Assembly: GCA_020723405.1 (NCBI GenBank)
Contig: DYIY01000004.1
Span: 241,266 to 305,265, forward strand
Direction: 5' to 3'
From: Thiobacillus denitrificans
GTDB lineage: Bacteria; Pseudomonadota; Gammaproteobacteria; Burkholderiales; Thiobacillaceae
Length of the DNA: 64,000 bases
Shown here: one piece after another, positions 19,155-29,537 of the stretch
Layout of the letters: the number at the start of each line of letters is the position of its first letter
Numbering within the stretch: the stretch's first letter is position 1
Made by a program: the position numbers and the translations under genes
The notes under the pieces: model-generated
What the model saw: only the letters and a program-made list of their open reading frames with translations
Databases searched by the model: none
What the model was told of the DNA's origin: nothing

Positions 19155-19436
19155 TCAGCGGTAGCGCAGCTTGCCCACGCCATTCTGGGCCAGGGAACAA
19201 CCGCAGGACCGCATCCGGTCCTCTACCATGGCCAGATAGCTGGCCAGATAGGTATCCCGCTGGGCGCCTTCGGGCAGGCTGGCCAGCAGATCCTGATGAA
19301 CCCGGCATTCGGCCTCGGTCACCAGGGGATGGCAGGGAATTTCAAGGGCCCGGGCCCAATCCTCGTCTTCAGTGGCTTGGGCGGGCAGGGCAAGAGCGAG
19401 GCCGAACAGGGCGGCCAATAGCAGGGCGTTCTTCAT
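19155..19436 (-). CDS. Small secreted protein with four cysteines
   Basis: 93 residues from the ATG at 19436, which follows a strong GGAGGAGACACA ribosome binding site. Clear signal peptide MKNALLLAALFGLALALPAQA. The mature part of about 72 residues has cysteines in IPCHPL, AECRVH and RSCGCSL, probably forming disulfides in the periplasm. No family recognised. Confidence 0.7.
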   Translation of the reverse strand: MKNALLLAALFGLALALPAQATEDEDWARALEIPCHPLVTEAECRVHQDLLASLPEGAQRDTYLASYLAMVEDRMRSCGCSLAQNGVGKLRYR

Positions 19437-19520
19437 TGTGTCTCCTCCTCGATGCGTGTCGAGATACCTGATCATAGCCATCAACTATTGCTTTGCAATC
19501 GGGAACCCAACCTAGGGGAA

Positions 19521-19940
19521 TCACTCTCCCAACAGGTGGGCTGCCACCTGGCGCATGTGCCGGGACCGCCGGTGCTCGAACAGGTAGATGCCCTGCCAAG
19601 TGCCCAGGACCATGCGCCCGTCCCGCACCGGAATGGACAACTGGGTGAGGGTCAGGGCGGCCCGCACGTGGGCCGGCATGTCGTCGGGGCCTTCCTGGGT
19701 GTGGCGGTAGAGGGGGTCGTGTTCCGGCACCAGACGGCTGAGGAAACGCTCCAGATCCCCCTGGACGTCCGGGTCGGCATTTTCCTGGACCAGCAGGCTG
19801 GCCGAGGTGTGGCGCACGAACAGGGTCAACAGGCCGTCGCGGATGCCCGTACCCGCCAGCCAAGCAGACACCTGGCTGGTGAAATCATGGAGCCCCTTGC
19901 CCGGGGTCGGGATGTCGAAGGTGTGCTGGGTCTGGCGCAT
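19521..19940 (-). CDS. yjbQ: YjbQ/UPF0047 family protein
   Basis: 139 residues matching the family formerly called secondary thiamine-phosphate synthase: RDGLLTLFVRHTSASLLVQE, HRQ-type ligand regions (HTQEGPDDMPAHVR) and GTWQGIYLFEHRRS are all present. The true cellular role is unsettled. Its start codon lies inside the 3' arm of a perfect 14-bp hairpin and no normal ribosome binding site is seen upstream. Confidence 0.92.
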   Translation of the reverse strand: MRQTQHTFDIPTPGKGLHDFTSQVSAWLAGTGIRDGLLTLFVRHTSASLLVQENADPDVQGDLERFLSRLVPEHDPLYRHTQEGPDDMPAHVRAALTLTQLSIPVRDGRMVLGTWQGIYLFEHRRSRHMRQVAAHLLGE

Positions 19941-19969
19941 GGGGGCATTTTACGGAAATGCCCCCATGC
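19937..19969 (-). promoter_or_regulatory. 14-bp hairpin covering the yjbQ start codon
   Basis: Arms GCATGGGGGCATTT (19937-19950) and AAATGCCCCCATGC (19956-19969) around a 5-nt loop. In the minus-strand transcript the ATG of yjbQ is within the 3' arm. No T-tract follows, so it looks like a translational control element or a processing hairpin rather than a terminator. Confidence 0.55.
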
Positions 19970-19974
19970 CGACC

Positions 19975-20760
19975 TCACTCAGGCGCCACCAGGTCGCGAT
20001 AGGCGTGCCAGGTGGCGTGCCCCAGGATGGGGAAGAGCACCACCAGCCCCAGCAGGCCGGTACCCAGGCCGGCCAGCAGGTGCAGGACGATGAGCATGGC
20101 CCAGAACAGCAGGGGCAGGGGGTTGCGGGCCACCACGTGGAGGCTGGTGACCATGGCCGTCACCAGGTCCAGGGGACGGTCGATGAGCAGGGGCAGGGTG
20201 ATGACCGTGAGGGCGAACACCAGGCTGGCCAGGATGACCCCGAAAACACCATAGGCCAGCAAGAACCCCAGATGGTCCCCATCGAACAGCAGGCTGAAGC
20301 TGAAATAGCCGGTTGCCACCAGATCCTGCTTCACGAACAAGCCCACCAGCAGGGCCGACAGCCGCTCCCAGACGCTCAACAGAAAGGCCAGCAGCACGGC
20401 GAACAAACCGATGGAAGCCCCGTTGCGCCTGACGACGACGAAGGGATGGAGCAGGCCGCCACTGTCCAGGCCGTGTTCCAGACGGCTGGACACGGCCAGG
20501 AAGCCCAGGGCCAGAAAGGGCGCCACCAGAGCAAAGCCGGACAGCAGGGCCATGCTCAGATGGACGCTGTCCCGAGCCCAGTCCAGCAGCAACCAGCCGG
20601 CCAAGGCGAACAGCGCGCCGTAGGCCAGGGAAACGGGCCAGGCCCGGCGCAGGTCGTCAAGCCCCAGACTGAGCCAATGCAGGGGACGACCCAGGGTGAC
20701 GGCCCGGATGGCCGGGACAACCATGCCGGCGACGCGGGGCTTCAGGGGCAGGGCGCTCAT
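19975..20760 (-). CDS. DUF2189 membrane protein
   Basis: 261 residues with about six hydrophobic segments. The N-terminus PRVAGMVVPAIRAVTLGRPLHWLSLGLDDL and FALVAPFLALGFLAVSSRLEHG fit the DUF2189 (BPSS1780-like) family of inner-membrane proteins often found near respiratory genes. Role unknown. Downstream yjbQ is co-oriented, 34 bp away. Confidence 0.8.
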   Translation of the reverse strand: MSALPLKPRVAGMVVPAIRAVTLGRPLHWLSLGLDDLRRAWPVSLAYGALFALAGWLLLDWARDSVHLSMALLSGFALVAPFLALGFLAVSSRLEHGLDSGGLLHPFVVVRRNGASIGLFAVLLAFLLSVWERLSALLVGLFVKQDLVATGYFSFSLLFDGDHLGFLLAYGVFGVILASLVFALTVITLPLLIDRPLDLVTAMVTSLHVVARNPLPLLFWAMLIVLHLLAGLGTGLLGLVVLFPILGHATWHAYRDLVAPE

Positions 20761-20867
20761 GATCTCCTCCTCGCGGAATGTGATGATGGTTGGAGAATCG
20801 ACCGGAAAAAAAATTCCCGACCACGATGGTCAACAACAAGCCCGTCACTCCCGGCGATAATCGGGCC

Positions 20868-21818
20868 ATGGCCCGCCTGATCCTCGCCCTGCCCTCCGCC
20901 CTGCGCCCGGACGCGCTCTTCCCCACGCTGCCTGCCGCCGCCCCCGGCCTGGACAAGTTGTTGCGCCGGGGCGATCCCCTGGTCCCGGCCCAGTCCCTCA
21001 CTGGCCTGGCCTGCCGCTTCCTGGGCCTGCCCGACGAAGCCGCCCCGCCGGTGGCGGCCCTCACCGCCCTGGGCGACGGCCTGGAGGGCACATCCGGCTA
21101 CTGGCTGCGCCTGGATCCGGGTTACCTGGAACCGGGCATGGGGGGCCTCATGTTCACTCCCGCCAGCCGCCTCGACCTGGGCCTGGAGGAGGCCCGGGCT
21201 CTGGCCGACTCGTTGCGTCCTTACTGGGAAGAGTCCGGAGCGGGGGGCCGGCTGCTCGTGCCCGCCGCCGGACGCTGGTACGTCACCCTGGACACCGATC
21301 CGGATCTGGTCACCACCCCCCTGGACCGGATCGGCGCCGATTACCTGACGCCCCACCTGCCCCGGGGCAGAGGGGCCATGGCCTGGATGCGCCGGGTCAA
21401 CGAAGCCCAGATGGTGCTCCACGACCACCCGGTGAACCGGGCCCGGGAAGCCGCCGGACGGGCCCCCATCAACGGCCTGTGGCTGTGGGGCGGGGGCCGC
21501 TGCCCCGCCCTCCCGGCTCAACCGGGCACGCTGCTGGGGAGCGACGAGGACATCCTGGCCCTGGCGCGGGGCGCTGGGGCCCGGGCGGGTCCCCTGCCCG
21601 ACACTGCCGATGGCATCGGCGACGCACGGACTCTGGCCGTCCTGCCCTCCCTGGACGACGGCCATACCCTGGCCGACACCCTGGCGGACCTGGACCGGCG
21701 CTGGTTCGCGCCCCTGCTGGCGGCCCTCCGCCTGGGGCGGCGAGCTGAACTGGAACTCCACCTGGCCGACCGGGCCGTCCGCCTCACCCCGGCCAGCGCC
21801 TGGCGGCTCTGGCGCTGA
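20868..21818 (+). CDS. RpfE-like / phosphoglycerate-mutase-like conserved protein
   Basis: 316 residues from MARLILALPSA. An upstream in-frame ATG at 20826 is possible, but the family-like sequence begins at the chosen one; there is no clear ribosome binding site. The signature-like stretch INGLWLWGGGRCPALP and the C-terminal DRRWFAPLLAALRLGR match a betaproteobacterial family annotated as RpfE-type regulatory or PGAM-like, commonly next to recJ. Neither catalytic nor regulatory function is established. It ends 9 bp from convergent mtgA. Confidence 0.7.
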   Translation: MARLILALPSALRPDALFPTLPAAAPGLDKLLRRGDPLVPAQSLTGLACRFLGLPDEAAPPVAALTALGDGLEGTSGYWLRLDPGYLEPGMGGLMFTPASRLDLGLEEARALADSLRPYWEESGAGGRLLVPAAGRWYVTLDTDPDLVTTPLDRIGADYLTPHLPRGRGAMAWMRRVNEAQMVLHDHPVNRAREAAGRAPINGLWLWGGGRCPALPAQPGTLLGSDEDILALARGAGARAGPLPDTADGIGDARTLAVLPSLDDGHTLADTLADLDRRWFAPLLAALRLGRRAELELHLADRAVRLTPASAWRLWR

Positions 21819-21827
21819 CGGCGCCGT

Positions 21828-22523
21828 CTATCTGGGCACGCTCACCTGCCACATGCGGGCGGCGATGATGCCCTTGCGCTTGAGCAGCCCCCGGGCGGAC
21901 CGGTGGGTCTCGTAATAGCGGGGATTGGGAATCATGGCCGCCAGCAGGGCCGCCTGGTCCGGCCCCAGGCCGGCGGCGGAGCCCTTGAAGTAGCGGCGGC
22001 TGGCCGCTTCGGCCCCGTAGATGCCGTTGCCCCATTCGATGACGTTGAGATAGACCTCCAGGATGCGCCGCTTGCTCCACAGGTTCTCGATCATCACCGT
22101 GATGACCGCTTCCTGGACCTTGCGCAGGGGATTGCGGGACGGCGACAGGAACAGGTTCTTGGCCAGTTGCTGGCTGATGGTGGAGCCGCCGGCCACGATG
22201 CGGCCCTTCTTCAGGTTCTTTTCCACCGCCTTCTCGATGCCTTCCCAGTCGAAGCCTTCGTGCTCCAGGAAGCGGCTGTCCTCGGCGGCCACCACGGCCC
22301 GTTTCAGGTGGATGGAAATCCGGTTGTATTCCACCCACTGGTGGCGCAGTTCCGCGTCGGGGCCCTTCTTTTCCTGGAGCCGGTCCAGGCCGTCGGCCAT
22401 GAAGGCGGTATTGGACGGGTTGAAATAGCCCCACCACAGCACCCCGGCCAGGTAGCCGATCTGCAGGTAGGCCACCAGGATGAGGAGCACCAGGCCCCAG
22501 CGCCAGAGTCTGCGGCCCATCAT
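21828..22523 (-). CDS. mtgA: Monofunctional biosynthetic peptidoglycan transglycosylase
   Basis: Polymerises lipid II glycan strands at the periplasmic face. 231 residues from ATG 22523, which overlaps the aroE stop (ATGA). One membrane anchor (about 8-28) precedes the GT51 domain: [18 protein letters not shown] with the catalytic Glu, [19 protein letters not shown], and [20 protein letters not shown]. All GT51 motifs are intact and there is no transpeptidase domain. Confidence 0.95.
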   Translation of the reverse strand: MMGRRLWRWGLVLLILVAYLQIGYLAGVLWWGYFNPSNTAFMADGLDRLQEKKGPDAELRHQWVEYNRISIHLKRAVVAAEDSRFLEHEGFDWEGIEKAVEKNLKKGRIVAGGSTISQQLAKNLFLSPSRNPLRKVQEAVITVMIENLWSKRRILEVYLNVIEWGNGIYGAEAASRRYFKGSAAGLGPDQAALLAAMIPNPRYYETHRSARGLLKRKGIIAARMWQVSVPR

Positions 22524-23329
22524 GCCCCCCGCAACAGGTCCATGACCGGCCGGGTGTGGGGACGCACGCCCCGCCACAGGTAAAAGGCCTCGGCGGCCTG
22601 TTCCACCAGCATGCCCAGGCCGTCCGCCGGCCGGGCGCCCCGCTCCCGGGCGAAGATCAGGAAGGGCGTGTCCCGGCCGTACATCATGTCGTAGGCCAGG
22701 GCCCCGGGGGCGAACACCCCGTCGGGCAGGGGCGGCAGGTCACCGGCCAGGCTGGCCGCCGTGGCGTTGACCACCAGGTCGAAGGAACCGGTCAGGTCGC
22801 CATAGCCACCACCCACCAGTTCCGCGTTTGCGGGAGAGAAACGGCCCGCCAGTTCCGCAGCTTTCTCCGCCGTGCGGTTGGCGATGACCAGCCGGGCGGG
22901 CTTCAGGTCCAGCAAGGGCTGCACCACGCCCCGGGCGGCCCCCCCGGCCCCCATCAGCAGGATGCGCGCCCCGGCCAGGTCCAGGCCCAGGTTGGCGGTC
23001 AGATCCCGGGCCAGGCCGGCCCCGTCGGTGTTGTCGCCGAACACGCCGTCCGGAGCGAAGGCCAGGGTGTTCACCGCCCCCGCCAGCCGGGCCCGGTCGC
23101 TGAGCCGGTCGGCCAGGGCGAAGGCCTGCTCCTTGAAAGGCACCGTGACGTTGGCGCCCCGACCTCCCTCGGAGCGGAAGGCCGCCAGGGCTCCGGCGAA
23201 GTCGTCCAGGGGCGCCAGGCGGGCCTGGTAGTCCATATCCTGGCCGGTCTGCCGGGCGAATTCGGCGTGGATGCGCGGCGACTTGGAATGGGCGATGGGA
23301 TTGCCGAACACGGCATAGAGATCGGTCAT
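22520..23329 (-). CDS. aroE: Shikimate dehydrogenase
   Basis: Reduces dehydroshikimate with NADPH in aromatic amino-acid synthesis. 269 residues from [20 protein letters not shown], the shikimate-binding start. The catalytic Lys is in TVPFKEQAF, the conserved Asn/Asp in [10 protein letters not shown], and the NADPH loop in [13 protein letters not shown]. Start chosen by homology; longer in-frame extensions are GC-rich leader. Translationally coupled to mtgA. Confidence 0.95.
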   Translation of the reverse strand: MTDLYAVFGNPIAHSKSPRIHAEFARQTGQDMDYQARLAPLDDFAGALAAFRSEGGRGANVTVPFKEQAFALADRLSDRARLAGAVNTLAFAPDGVFGDNTDGAGLARDLTANLGLDLAGARILLMGAGGAARGVVQPLLDLKPARLVIANRTAEKAAELAGRFSPANAELVGGGYGDLTGSFDLVVNATAASLAGDLPPLPDGVFAPGALAYDMMYGRDTPFLIFARERGARPADGLGMLVEQAAEAFYLWRGVRPHTRPVMDLLRGA

Positions 23330-23413
23330 GATGGGACGGGTTGGCATGGGTTCGGGCAAGGATTGTAGACTTGCCGGGCAACGCACCGTCATGCATGGCA
23401 GCGCACAAAACAA

Positions 23414-23451
23414 GCGCACCATAATCGCGCATCATGCACCGTTTTGGTTCC
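23414..23451 (+). promoter_or_regulatory. Candidate NtrC enhancer sites upstream of glnA
   Basis: TGCACCGTTTTGGTTCC (23435-23451) resembles TGCACC-N5-GGTGCA, the NtrC dyad; a weaker partner CGCACC-N5-CGCGCA lies at 23415-23431. They are about 90-125 bp upstream of the expected start of transcription, the usual distance for an NtrC enhancer. Confidence 0.5.
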
Positions 23452-23512
23452 GCAATTTTTCCAAAATTGGGCGGAATCCTTATGGCACAATGATTTGCCC
23501 CCTGCCGGCGCG

Positions 23513-23529
23513 TGGCATGGAACCTGCTT
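23513..23529 (+). promoter_or_regulatory. Candidate sigma-54 promoter of glnA
   Basis: TGGCATGGAACCTGCTT has the -24 GG and -12 GC at the required 10-bp separation and fits TGGCAYR-N4-YTGCW. Transcription would start near 23539, leaving a leader of about 50 nt with an AAGGAG ribosome binding site before glnA. Confidence 0.6.
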
Positions 23530-23588
23530 TCCCGCCTTCCCGTGGTACCCCCTTAAGTTGCATTGTTCATTCCATTAAGGAGTTAGAA

Positions 23589-24998
23589 ATGGCTGTCGCC
23601 GATGTTATGAAGATGATCCAGGAAAACGACGTCAAATTCGTCGATTTCCGTTTTACCGACACCCGCGGCAAGGAACAGCACGTTTCCGTGCCTGTGTCCG
23701 CATTCAACGAGGACAAGTTCACCGAAGGCCACGCCTTCGACGGTTCCTCCATCGCTGGTTGGAAGGGCATCCAGGCATCCGACATGCTGCTCATGCCGGA
23801 TCCCGACACCGCGAATGTCGATCCCTTCTTCGACGAGCCCACCCTGATCCTGACCTGCGACGTCATCGAGCCGGACACCGGCAAGGGCTACGATCGCGAT
23901 CCCCGCTCCATCGCCAAGCGTGCCGAGGCCTATCTGAAGTCCACCGGCATCGGCGATACCGCCTACTTCGGTCCGGAACCGGAATTCTTCATTTTCGATT
24001 CCGTCACCTGGGGTGACGACATGTCCGGCTGCCACGTGAAGATCGGCTCCGAAGAAGCCGCCTGGTCCTCCGGCGAGCAGACCGAAGTCGGCAACATCGG
24101 CCACCGGCCCAAGGTGAAGGGCGGCTACTTCCCCGTGCCCCCCATCGACTCCTTCCAGGACATCCGTTCCGCCATGTGCCTGGCCCTGGAAGAAATGGGC
24201 GTGCCCGTGGAAGTGCATCACCACGAAGTGGCCACCGCCGGCCAGTGCGAGATCGGCACCAAGTTCTCCACCCTGGTGCAGCGCGCCGACTGGACCCAGA
24301 TCCAGAAATACGTGATCCACAACGTGGCCCACAGCTACGGCAAGACCGCCACCTTCATGCCCAAGCCCATCGTCGGCGACAACGGTTCCGGCATGCACGT
24401 GCACCAGTCCATCTGGAAGGACGGCAAGAACCTGTTCGCCGGCAACGGCTATGCCGGCCTGTCCGAACTGGCCCTGTACTACATCGGCGGCGTCATCAAG
24501 CACGCCAAGGCCCTGAACGCCATCACCAACCCCGGCACCAACTCCTACAAGCGTCTGGTGCCCGGCTTCGAAGCCCCGGTGATGCTGGCCTACTCCGCCC
24601 GCAACCGCTCCGCCTCCATCCGCATACCCCACGTGCAGTCCGACAAGGCCCGCCGGATCGAGACCCGCTTCCCCGACCCCATCGCCAACCCCTACATGTG
24701 CTTCGCCGCACTGATGATGGCTGGCCTGGACGGCATCCAGAACAAGATTCACCCGGGCGACCCCGCCACCAAGAACCTGTACGACCTGGAGCCGGAAGAA
24801 GAAGCCAAGATCCCGACCGTCTGTTCCAGCCTGGAAATGGCCCTGGAGCACCTGGACAAGGATCGCGAGTTCCTGACCAAGGGCGGCGTGTTCAGCAACG
24901 AGTTCATCGACGCCTACATCGAACTGAAGATGGAAGAAGTCACCCGCATCCGGATGACCACCCACCCCGTCGAATTCGACATGTACTACAGCGTCTGA
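23589..24998 (+). CDS. glnA: Glutamine synthetase, type I
   Basis: Assimilates ammonia into glutamine; dodecameric cytosolic enzyme. 469 residues, the usual GSI-beta length. Features seen: beta-grasp start [27 protein letters not shown], the metal and ammonia site [39 protein letters not shown], and the adenylylation tyrosine in [10 protein letters not shown] (Y398). The lower GC and biased codon use agree with a highly expressed gene. AAGGAG precedes the ATG. A terminator follows. Confidence 0.98.
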   Translation: MAVADVMKMIQENDVKFVDFRFTDTRGKEQHVSVPVSAFNEDKFTEGHAFDGSSIAGWKGIQASDMLLMPDPDTANVDPFFDEPTLILTCDVIEPDTGKGYDRDPRSIAKRAEAYLKSTGIGDTAYFGPEPEFFIFDSVTWGDDMSGCHVKIGSEEAAWSSGEQTEVGNIGHRPKVKGGYFPVPPIDSFQDIRSAMCLALEEMGVPVEVHHHEVATAGQCEIGTKFSTLVQRADWTQIQKYVIHNVAHSYGKTATFMPKPIVGDNGSGMHVHQSIWKDGKNLFAGNGYAGLSELALYYIGGVIKHAKALNAITNPGTNSYKRLVPGFEAPVMLAYSARNRSASIRIPHVQSDKARRIETRFPDPIANPYMCFAALMMAGLDGIQNKIHPGDPATKNLYDLEPEEEAKIPTVCSSLEMALEHLDKDREFLTKGGVFSNEFIDAYIELKMEEVTRIRMTTHPVEFDMYYSV

Positions 24999-25039
24999 TG
25001 ATGCTTGCCTGGACCGGTTGCGGCCGGTTCAACAGGGAA

Positions 25040-25066
25040 AAGGCGGGATACGTTCCCGCCTTTTTT
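25040..25066 (+). terminator. Rho-independent terminator after glnA
   Basis: AAGGCGGGA pairs with TTCCCGCCTT around a short loop, followed by a run of T (TTTTTTCTTT). Confidence 0.9.
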
Positions 25067-25120
25067 CTTTCCCGCCTTGCCCGGCGCGGATTCAGGCTAA
25101 ACTTGGCCCGTTCCCTGCCC

Positions 25121-25582
25121 ATGCCGACGATGCGTTCCTACCTGCTTGTCTTCCTACTGGCCGCGATCTCCCCCGCCCGGGCGGAGATCTACAAGTTCGT
25201 GGACGAGAACGGCGTGGTCACCTACACCAACATGCCCCGTCCGGGCAGCAAGCCCAAGCTGGTCATCCCCGACCTGGGCGCCCCCACCAAGGCCGATGGC
25301 ACTGCCACCGTCCCCGCCAAGCCCCGGAGCAGTGGCAAGGTGCCCACACCCAGCTACTTCCCCAAGGTGGATTCCGGCACCCAGCGCAAACGCGACGACA
25401 TGCGCCGCCAACTCCTGGAAGAGGAACTACGCAGCGAACAACGCAACCTGAGCGCCGCCAAGGGGGCCCTGGTCAACGCCGGCCGCCAGCCGGGCAGTGA
25501 TGCGGCCAAGCTGGCCGACGCCGTGCGCATGCACGAAAAGAACATCGAGATGCTCAACAAGGAACTGTCCCACATCCGCTGA
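25121..25582 (+). CDS. Secreted DUF4124 protein
   Basis: 153 residues (or 150 if the second ATG at 25130 is used). A signal peptide ends near SPARA, followed directly by [21 protein letters not shown], the DUF4124 motif. A Pro/Lys/Ser linker and a charged helical C-terminal half (about 85-150) that may form a coiled coil complete it. The family is periplasmic and of unknown role. Confidence 0.85.
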   Translation: MPTMRSYLLVFLLAAISPARAEIYKFVDENGVVTYTNMPRPGSKPKLVIPDLGAPTKADGTATVPAKPRSSGKVPTPSYFPKVDSGTQRKRDDMRRQLLEEELRSEQRNLSAAKGALVNAGRQPGSDAAKLADAVRMHEKNIEMLNKELSHIR

Positions 25583-25640
25583 GCCGGCCGGCCACCGGCC
25601 TTTGCTAGAATGCTCGGCTCACTTCATCGAGTCCGACGCC

Positions 25641-27371
25641 ATGCGTATTTCCCAATCCTTCCTCTCCACCAGCAAGGAAGCCCCCAACGAAGCCGAACTG
25701 GCCAGCCACAAGCTGATGCTGCGGGCCGGCCTGATCAAGCGCCTGGGCTCGGGCCTCTATACCTGGATGCCCCTGGGCCTGCGGGTGCTGCGCAAGGTGG
25801 AAGCAGTGGTGCGGGAGGAGATGAACCGGGCCGGCGCCCTGGAACTGCTCATGCCCGCCGTGCAGCCCGCCGAACTGTGGCAGGAATCCGGCCGCTGGGC
25901 CGTGTTCGGCCCCCAGATGCTGAAGATCAAGGACCGTCACGACCGGGACTTCTGCTTCGGCCCCACCCACGAGGAAGTCATCACCGACCTGGCCCGCAAG
26001 GAGATCCGCTCCTACCGCCAGTTGCCGGTGAACTTCTACCAGGTGCAGACCAAGTTCCGCGACGAGATCCGCCCCCGTTTCGGCGTCATGCGCGCCCGGG
26101 AATTCCTCATGAAGGACGCCTACTCCTTCCACGCCAGCGAGGACAGCCTGGATGCCACCTACCAGACCATGTACGCCGCCTACAGCCGCATCTTCACCCG
26201 CCTGGGCCTGAAGTTCCGGGCCGTGGCCGCCGACACCGGCGCCATCGGCGGTTCCGGCTCCCACGAGTTCCACGTGCTGGCCGACTCCGGCGAGGACGGG
26301 ATCGCCTTCTGTCCCGAATCCGACTTCGCCGCCAATGTGGAAATGGCCGAGGCCCTGGCTCCCGCTGCGCCCCGTCCCGCCGCCAGCGAAGCCCTGCGCG
26401 ACGTGGACACGCCGAAGCAGACCGCCTGCGAGGACGTGGCCGCCCTGCTGGGCATCCCGCTCCAACGCACGGTGAAACTCATCGCCGTGGTGGCCGGCGA
26501 GGCCATGCACGCCCTGCTGGTGCGGGGTGACCACAGTCTCAACGAAGTGAAAGCCGGCAAGCTGGAAGGCCTGTCCGACTTCCGCCTGGCCACGGAAGAG
26601 GAAATCCGTGCCGCCTTCAACTGCCCCCCGGGCTTCCTGGGCCCCATCGGCCTGGACCGGACCCGCATCCGGGTCATTGCCGACCGCACCGTGGCGGCCA
26701 TGGCCGACTTCGTCTGCGGTGCCAACAAGCCCAAATTCCACACCGCCGGGGTCAATTGGGGACGGGACTTGCCGGAACCGGACCTGGTGGCCGACATCCG
26801 CAACGTGGTGGAAGGGGACCCCTCCCCCGACGGCCAGGGCAGCCTGGGCCTGTGCCGGGGCATCGAAGTGGGCCACATCTTCAAGCTGGGCACCAAGTAT
26901 TCCGAAGCCCTGGAGGCGAAGTACCTGGACGCCGACGGCAAGTCCCAGGTGCTGGTCATGGGCTGCTACGGCATCGGCGTGTCGCGCATCGTCGGCGCCG
27001 CCATCGAACAGGGCAACGACGAGCGGGGCATCGTCTTCCCCCAGTCCATGGCCCCCTTCGAACTGGCCATCGTGCCCCTGGGTCTGAAGCGCAGCGACGC
27101 GGTACGCGAGGCCGCCGAGGCCCTCTATAATCAGATGGCTGCCGCCGGCATCGACGTGGTTCTCGACGACCGGGATGAACGCCCCGGCGTGATGTTCGCC
27201 GACATGGAACTCATCGGCGTGCCCCACCGGGTAGTGGTGAGCGAACGGGGCCTCAAGGAAGGCATGCTGGAATACCAGGGCCGGACGGAAACTTCCGGCA
27301 CGAAGATTGCTCAACAAGAGGCAATGGAATTCATCAAGGGACGGGTATTGGGATGTCGAAACGCGGTTTGA
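25641..27371 (+). CDS. proS: Prolyl-tRNA synthetase
   Basis: Charges tRNA-Pro. 576 residues, prokaryote-type ProRS. The class II core ([61 protein letters not shown]) is followed by an inserted YbaK-like editing domain (about 230-390) and the anticodon-binding domain at the C-terminus. The 3' end overlaps the next gene by 19 bp. Confidence 0.97.
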   Translation: MRISQSFLSTSKEAPNEAELASHKLMLRAGLIKRLGSGLYTWMPLGLRVLRKVEAVVREEMNRAGALELLMPAVQPAELWQESGRWAVFGPQMLKIKDRHDRDFCFGPTHEEVITDLARKEIRSYRQLPVNFYQVQTKFRDEIRPRFGVMRAREFLMKDAYSFHASEDSLDATYQTMYAAYSRIFTRLGLKFRAVAADTGAIGGSGSHEFHVLADSGEDGIAFCPESDFAANVEMAEALAPAAPRPAASEALRDVDTPKQTACEDVAALLGIPLQRTVKLIAVVAGEAMHALLVRGDHSLNEVKAGKLEGLSDFRLATEEEIRAAFNCPPGFLGPIGLDRTRIRVIADRTVAAMADFVCGANKPKFHTAGVNWGRDLPEPDLVADIRNVVEGDPSPDGQGSLGLCRGIEVGHIFKLGTKYSEALEAKYLDADGKSQVLVMGCYGIGVSRIVGAAIEQGNDERGIVFPQSMAPFELAIVPLGLKRSDAVREAAEALYNQMAAAGIDVVLDDRDERPGVMFADMELIGVPHRVVVSERGLKEGMLEYQGRTETSGTKIAQQEAMEFIKGRVLGCRNAV

Positions 27372-28003
27372 GGTTGTTGATCGGCGGCCTGGCCCTGATG
27401 GCCGGCCAGGCCATGGCGGGTGCCCAGAAATATGAACCCCTCTCGGCCAGCGTGCGTTCCCAGCTGTCCAAGGCCGTGGCTGATTCCGCCGTGGAAAAGG
27501 CCGCCTTCGCCGAATCCCCCCAGGTCCAGGCCTGGCTGGCGGAGATGTCCCGCCGTCTGGAAAAACGCATCCCCGATCCGGAATACCGTCGAGATTTCCT
27601 CAACACCGTCCACTATGAGTCGATCCGGGCCGGCCTGGACCCGGAACTGGTGCTGGGCCTCATCGAGGTGGAAAGCGGCTTCCGCAAGTACGCCGTATCC
27701 AGCGCCACCGCCCAGGGCTACATGCAGGTCATGCCCTTCTGGACCAAGCTGATCGGCACCCAGGACCAGAATCTCTTCCACCTGCGCACCAACCTGCGCT
27801 ATGGCGTGACCATTCTGCGCCACTACCTGGACATCGAACGGGGCGACCTGTTCCGGGCCCTGGGACGCTACAACGGCAGCCTGGGCAAGCCGGAATATCC
27901 CAACATGGTCTATGCCGCCTGGCGCAACAAGTTCACCTACGGCATCACGCCCAAGGCCCGGTCCAAACAGGCCGAGGCCGGAATCACACGCAAAGGCTCC
28001 TGA
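27353..28003 (+). CDS. Lytic transglycosylase (SLT domain)
   Basis: 216 residues with a signal peptide ([22 protein letters not shown]). The SLT domain shows the catalytic Glu in [26 protein letters not shown] and the later [18 protein letters not shown] motif. Periplasmic murein cleavage is expected. Its start lies inside proS, so translation is probably coupled. Confidence 0.9.
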   Translation: MSKRGLRLLIGGLALMAGQAMAGAQKYEPLSASVRSQLSKAVADSAVEKAAFAESPQVQAWLAEMSRRLEKRIPDPEYRRDFLNTVHYESIRAGLDPELVLGLIEVESGFRKYAVSSATAQGYMQVMPFWTKLIGTQDQNLFHLRTNLRYGVTILRHYLDIERGDLFRALGRYNGSLGKPEYPNMVYAAWRNKFTYGITPKARSKQAEAGITRKGS

Positions 28004-28159
28004 CCCGCCGGGGAGCCGGACAGTCCACCACTGATTTCAATCGGACGAATTGCGGCGTAGCCGCCTGGCCCCTGGGACGGGCCACGCGCAACCAAGCCAT
28101 AGGCCTGTATGCGGCTGTGCTGCATTGCCGTTGACTGACGACAACAAGGAAAAGGGGAG

Positions 28160-28236
28160 TGGGGCGATGGAAGGGAATCGAACCCTCGACACCTGGAGCC
28201 ACAATCCAGTGCTCTACCAACTGAGCTACCACCGCC
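28160..28236 (-). tRNA. tRNA-His (GTG anticodon)
   Basis: Reads as a full cloverleaf on the minus strand: acceptor GCGGTGG/CCATCGC, D arm GCTC-AGTTGGTA-GAGC, anticodon arm CTGGA-TTGTGGC-TCCAG, T arm GAGGG-TTCGATT-CCCTT. The extra 5' G (-1) opposite discriminator C73 is the hallmark of tRNA-His, and CCA is encoded. Confidence 0.96.
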
Positions 28237-28333
28237 ACCGGTAAACCGAGTGCCGTTGCGATGCCCACAGAGTGGCCCGGGCGATCACAAGGAGGCGGGA
28301 TTATACCCGAACTCGGTTCCGCCGCCAGAGACT

Positions 28334-29521
28334 TCAGCGAGTTCCCGCCGGCAGCAGGGCATCCATCGGCGCCAGACTGGCATCCCAGCCATATTCGGTC
28401 ACCACCCTGCTGCGGGCGGCCGGCCCGCAGACGAAGCCGTCCAGGACCCGGCCGACGGCCTGGGCGAATTCCGTACCGGTCTCGGCGCGCAACACTTCCT
28501 CCCCTACCCGGGCCTGGATGCCTTCCAGGGCCTGGGGGCTGGAGACCACGCTTTTGCCCATGGCCATGGCCTCCAGGACCTTGTTCTGGATGCCGCGGGC
28601 AATGCGCAGGGGGGCCACCACGACGGAGGCATGGGCCAGATAGGGCCGCACATCCTCCACCCGTCCGGTGACCACCACGGCCTCCCCCGCCAGGGCCTGG
28701 ACATCGGCGGCCGGCCGGCTGCCGACGATGTAGAACACGACCTCCGGGTAAGCCCGGCGCAGAGCCGGCAGGGCTTCACCCACGAACCAGGCCACTGCGT
28801 CCACGTTGGGCCAGTAATCCATGGCCCCGGTGAACACCAGGGCCCGGATGCCGGGTGGGAAGGGATTGGGATAGTCCCGATCCGGGGAGAAGAACTCCGC
28901 GTCCACACCGTTGTTGAAATACCCCACCCGGCCTGCCGATTCGGGTGCCAGGGCGCGGAAATCATCGGCTTCACTGGGGGAGACGAACAGGCTGGCATCG
29001 AAGGTACGGGCCACCCGTCGCTCCCAGTCCAGCAACAGGCGGCCTTCCCTGGCGTAAACCCAGGACAGGGGCCAGGATCGGGTCGGCGCGTACTGCCGCC
29101 ACTTGTCCGAGTCGATATCCACGAAGTCCATGATGCGGGGCAAGGACGCATCCATGACGTACTGGGCCATGGCCGAGGAATAGACCACGGCGGCATCCAT
29201 GCCGGCGGCCAGCTTGCCGTTCACCCAGGCCGCCAGGGTACGGTCCCGGTAATAGGGCAGGGACAGAGCCCGGCCCTGGAGCAGGCCGCGCAGGGAACGG
29301 AACTTGGCCCGGGGGGGATGCAGGGGACGGAGCAGGACATCGGCACAGACACCCTTGAGATGATCGGCATGGCGCCAGTCTTCCGGGTCATCCACGAAAG
29401 CGCCCAGATGGACCCGCCAGTCCCGGGCCAGGTGGCGCAACAGGTGCCAGGAGCGGATCTTGTCGCCCTTGTCCGGCGGATAGGGGATGCGATGGACCAG
29501 GTAGAGCAGGTCGCGGGCCAT
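28334..29521 (-). CDS. XrtA/PEP-CTERM-system glycosyltransferase (TIGR03087 type)
   Basis: 395 residues. The start LLYLVHRIPYPPDKGDKIRS is diagnostic of the Stp1-type sugar transferase found with exosortase loci. The C-terminal GT4 fold shows LVFTGAMDYWPNVDAVAWFV and APLRIARGIQNKVLEAMAMG, the nucleotide-sugar site. Predicted to add a sugar during exopolysaccharide repeat assembly. It is the last cluster gene before tRNA-His and starts 17 bp after the FemAB gene stop. Confidence 0.9.
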   Translation of the reverse strand: MARDLLYLVHRIPYPPDKGDKIRSWHLLRHLARDWRVHLGAFVDDPEDWRHADHLKGVCADVLLRPLHPPRAKFRSLRGLLQGRALSLPYYRDRTLAAWVNGKLAAGMDAAVVYSSAMAQYVMDASLPRIMDFVDIDSDKWRQYAPTRSWPLSWVYAREGRLLLDWERRVARTFDASLFVSPSEADDFRALAPESAGRVGYFNNGVDAEFFSPDRDYPNPFPPGIRALVFTGAMDYWPNVDAVAWFVGEALPALRRAYPEVVFYIVGSRPAADVQALAGEAVVVTGRVEDVRPYLAHASVVVAPLRIARGIQNKVLEAMAMGKSVVSSPQALEGIQARVGEEVLRAETGTEFAQAVGRVLDGFVCGPAARSRVVTEYGWDASLAPMDALLPAGTR

Positions 29522-29537
29522 GGGCCTATCGTCCCCC

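Noticed and set aside
23483..23499. TGGCACAATGATTTGC as a sigma-54 promoter of glnA
   Set aside because: The GG-GC spacing is 11 bp instead of the nearly invariant 10. The element at 23513-23529 has correct spacing.
28004..28159. Terminator after the lytic transglycosylase gene
   Set aside because: GC dyads are present but no stem followed by a T-run could be identified.
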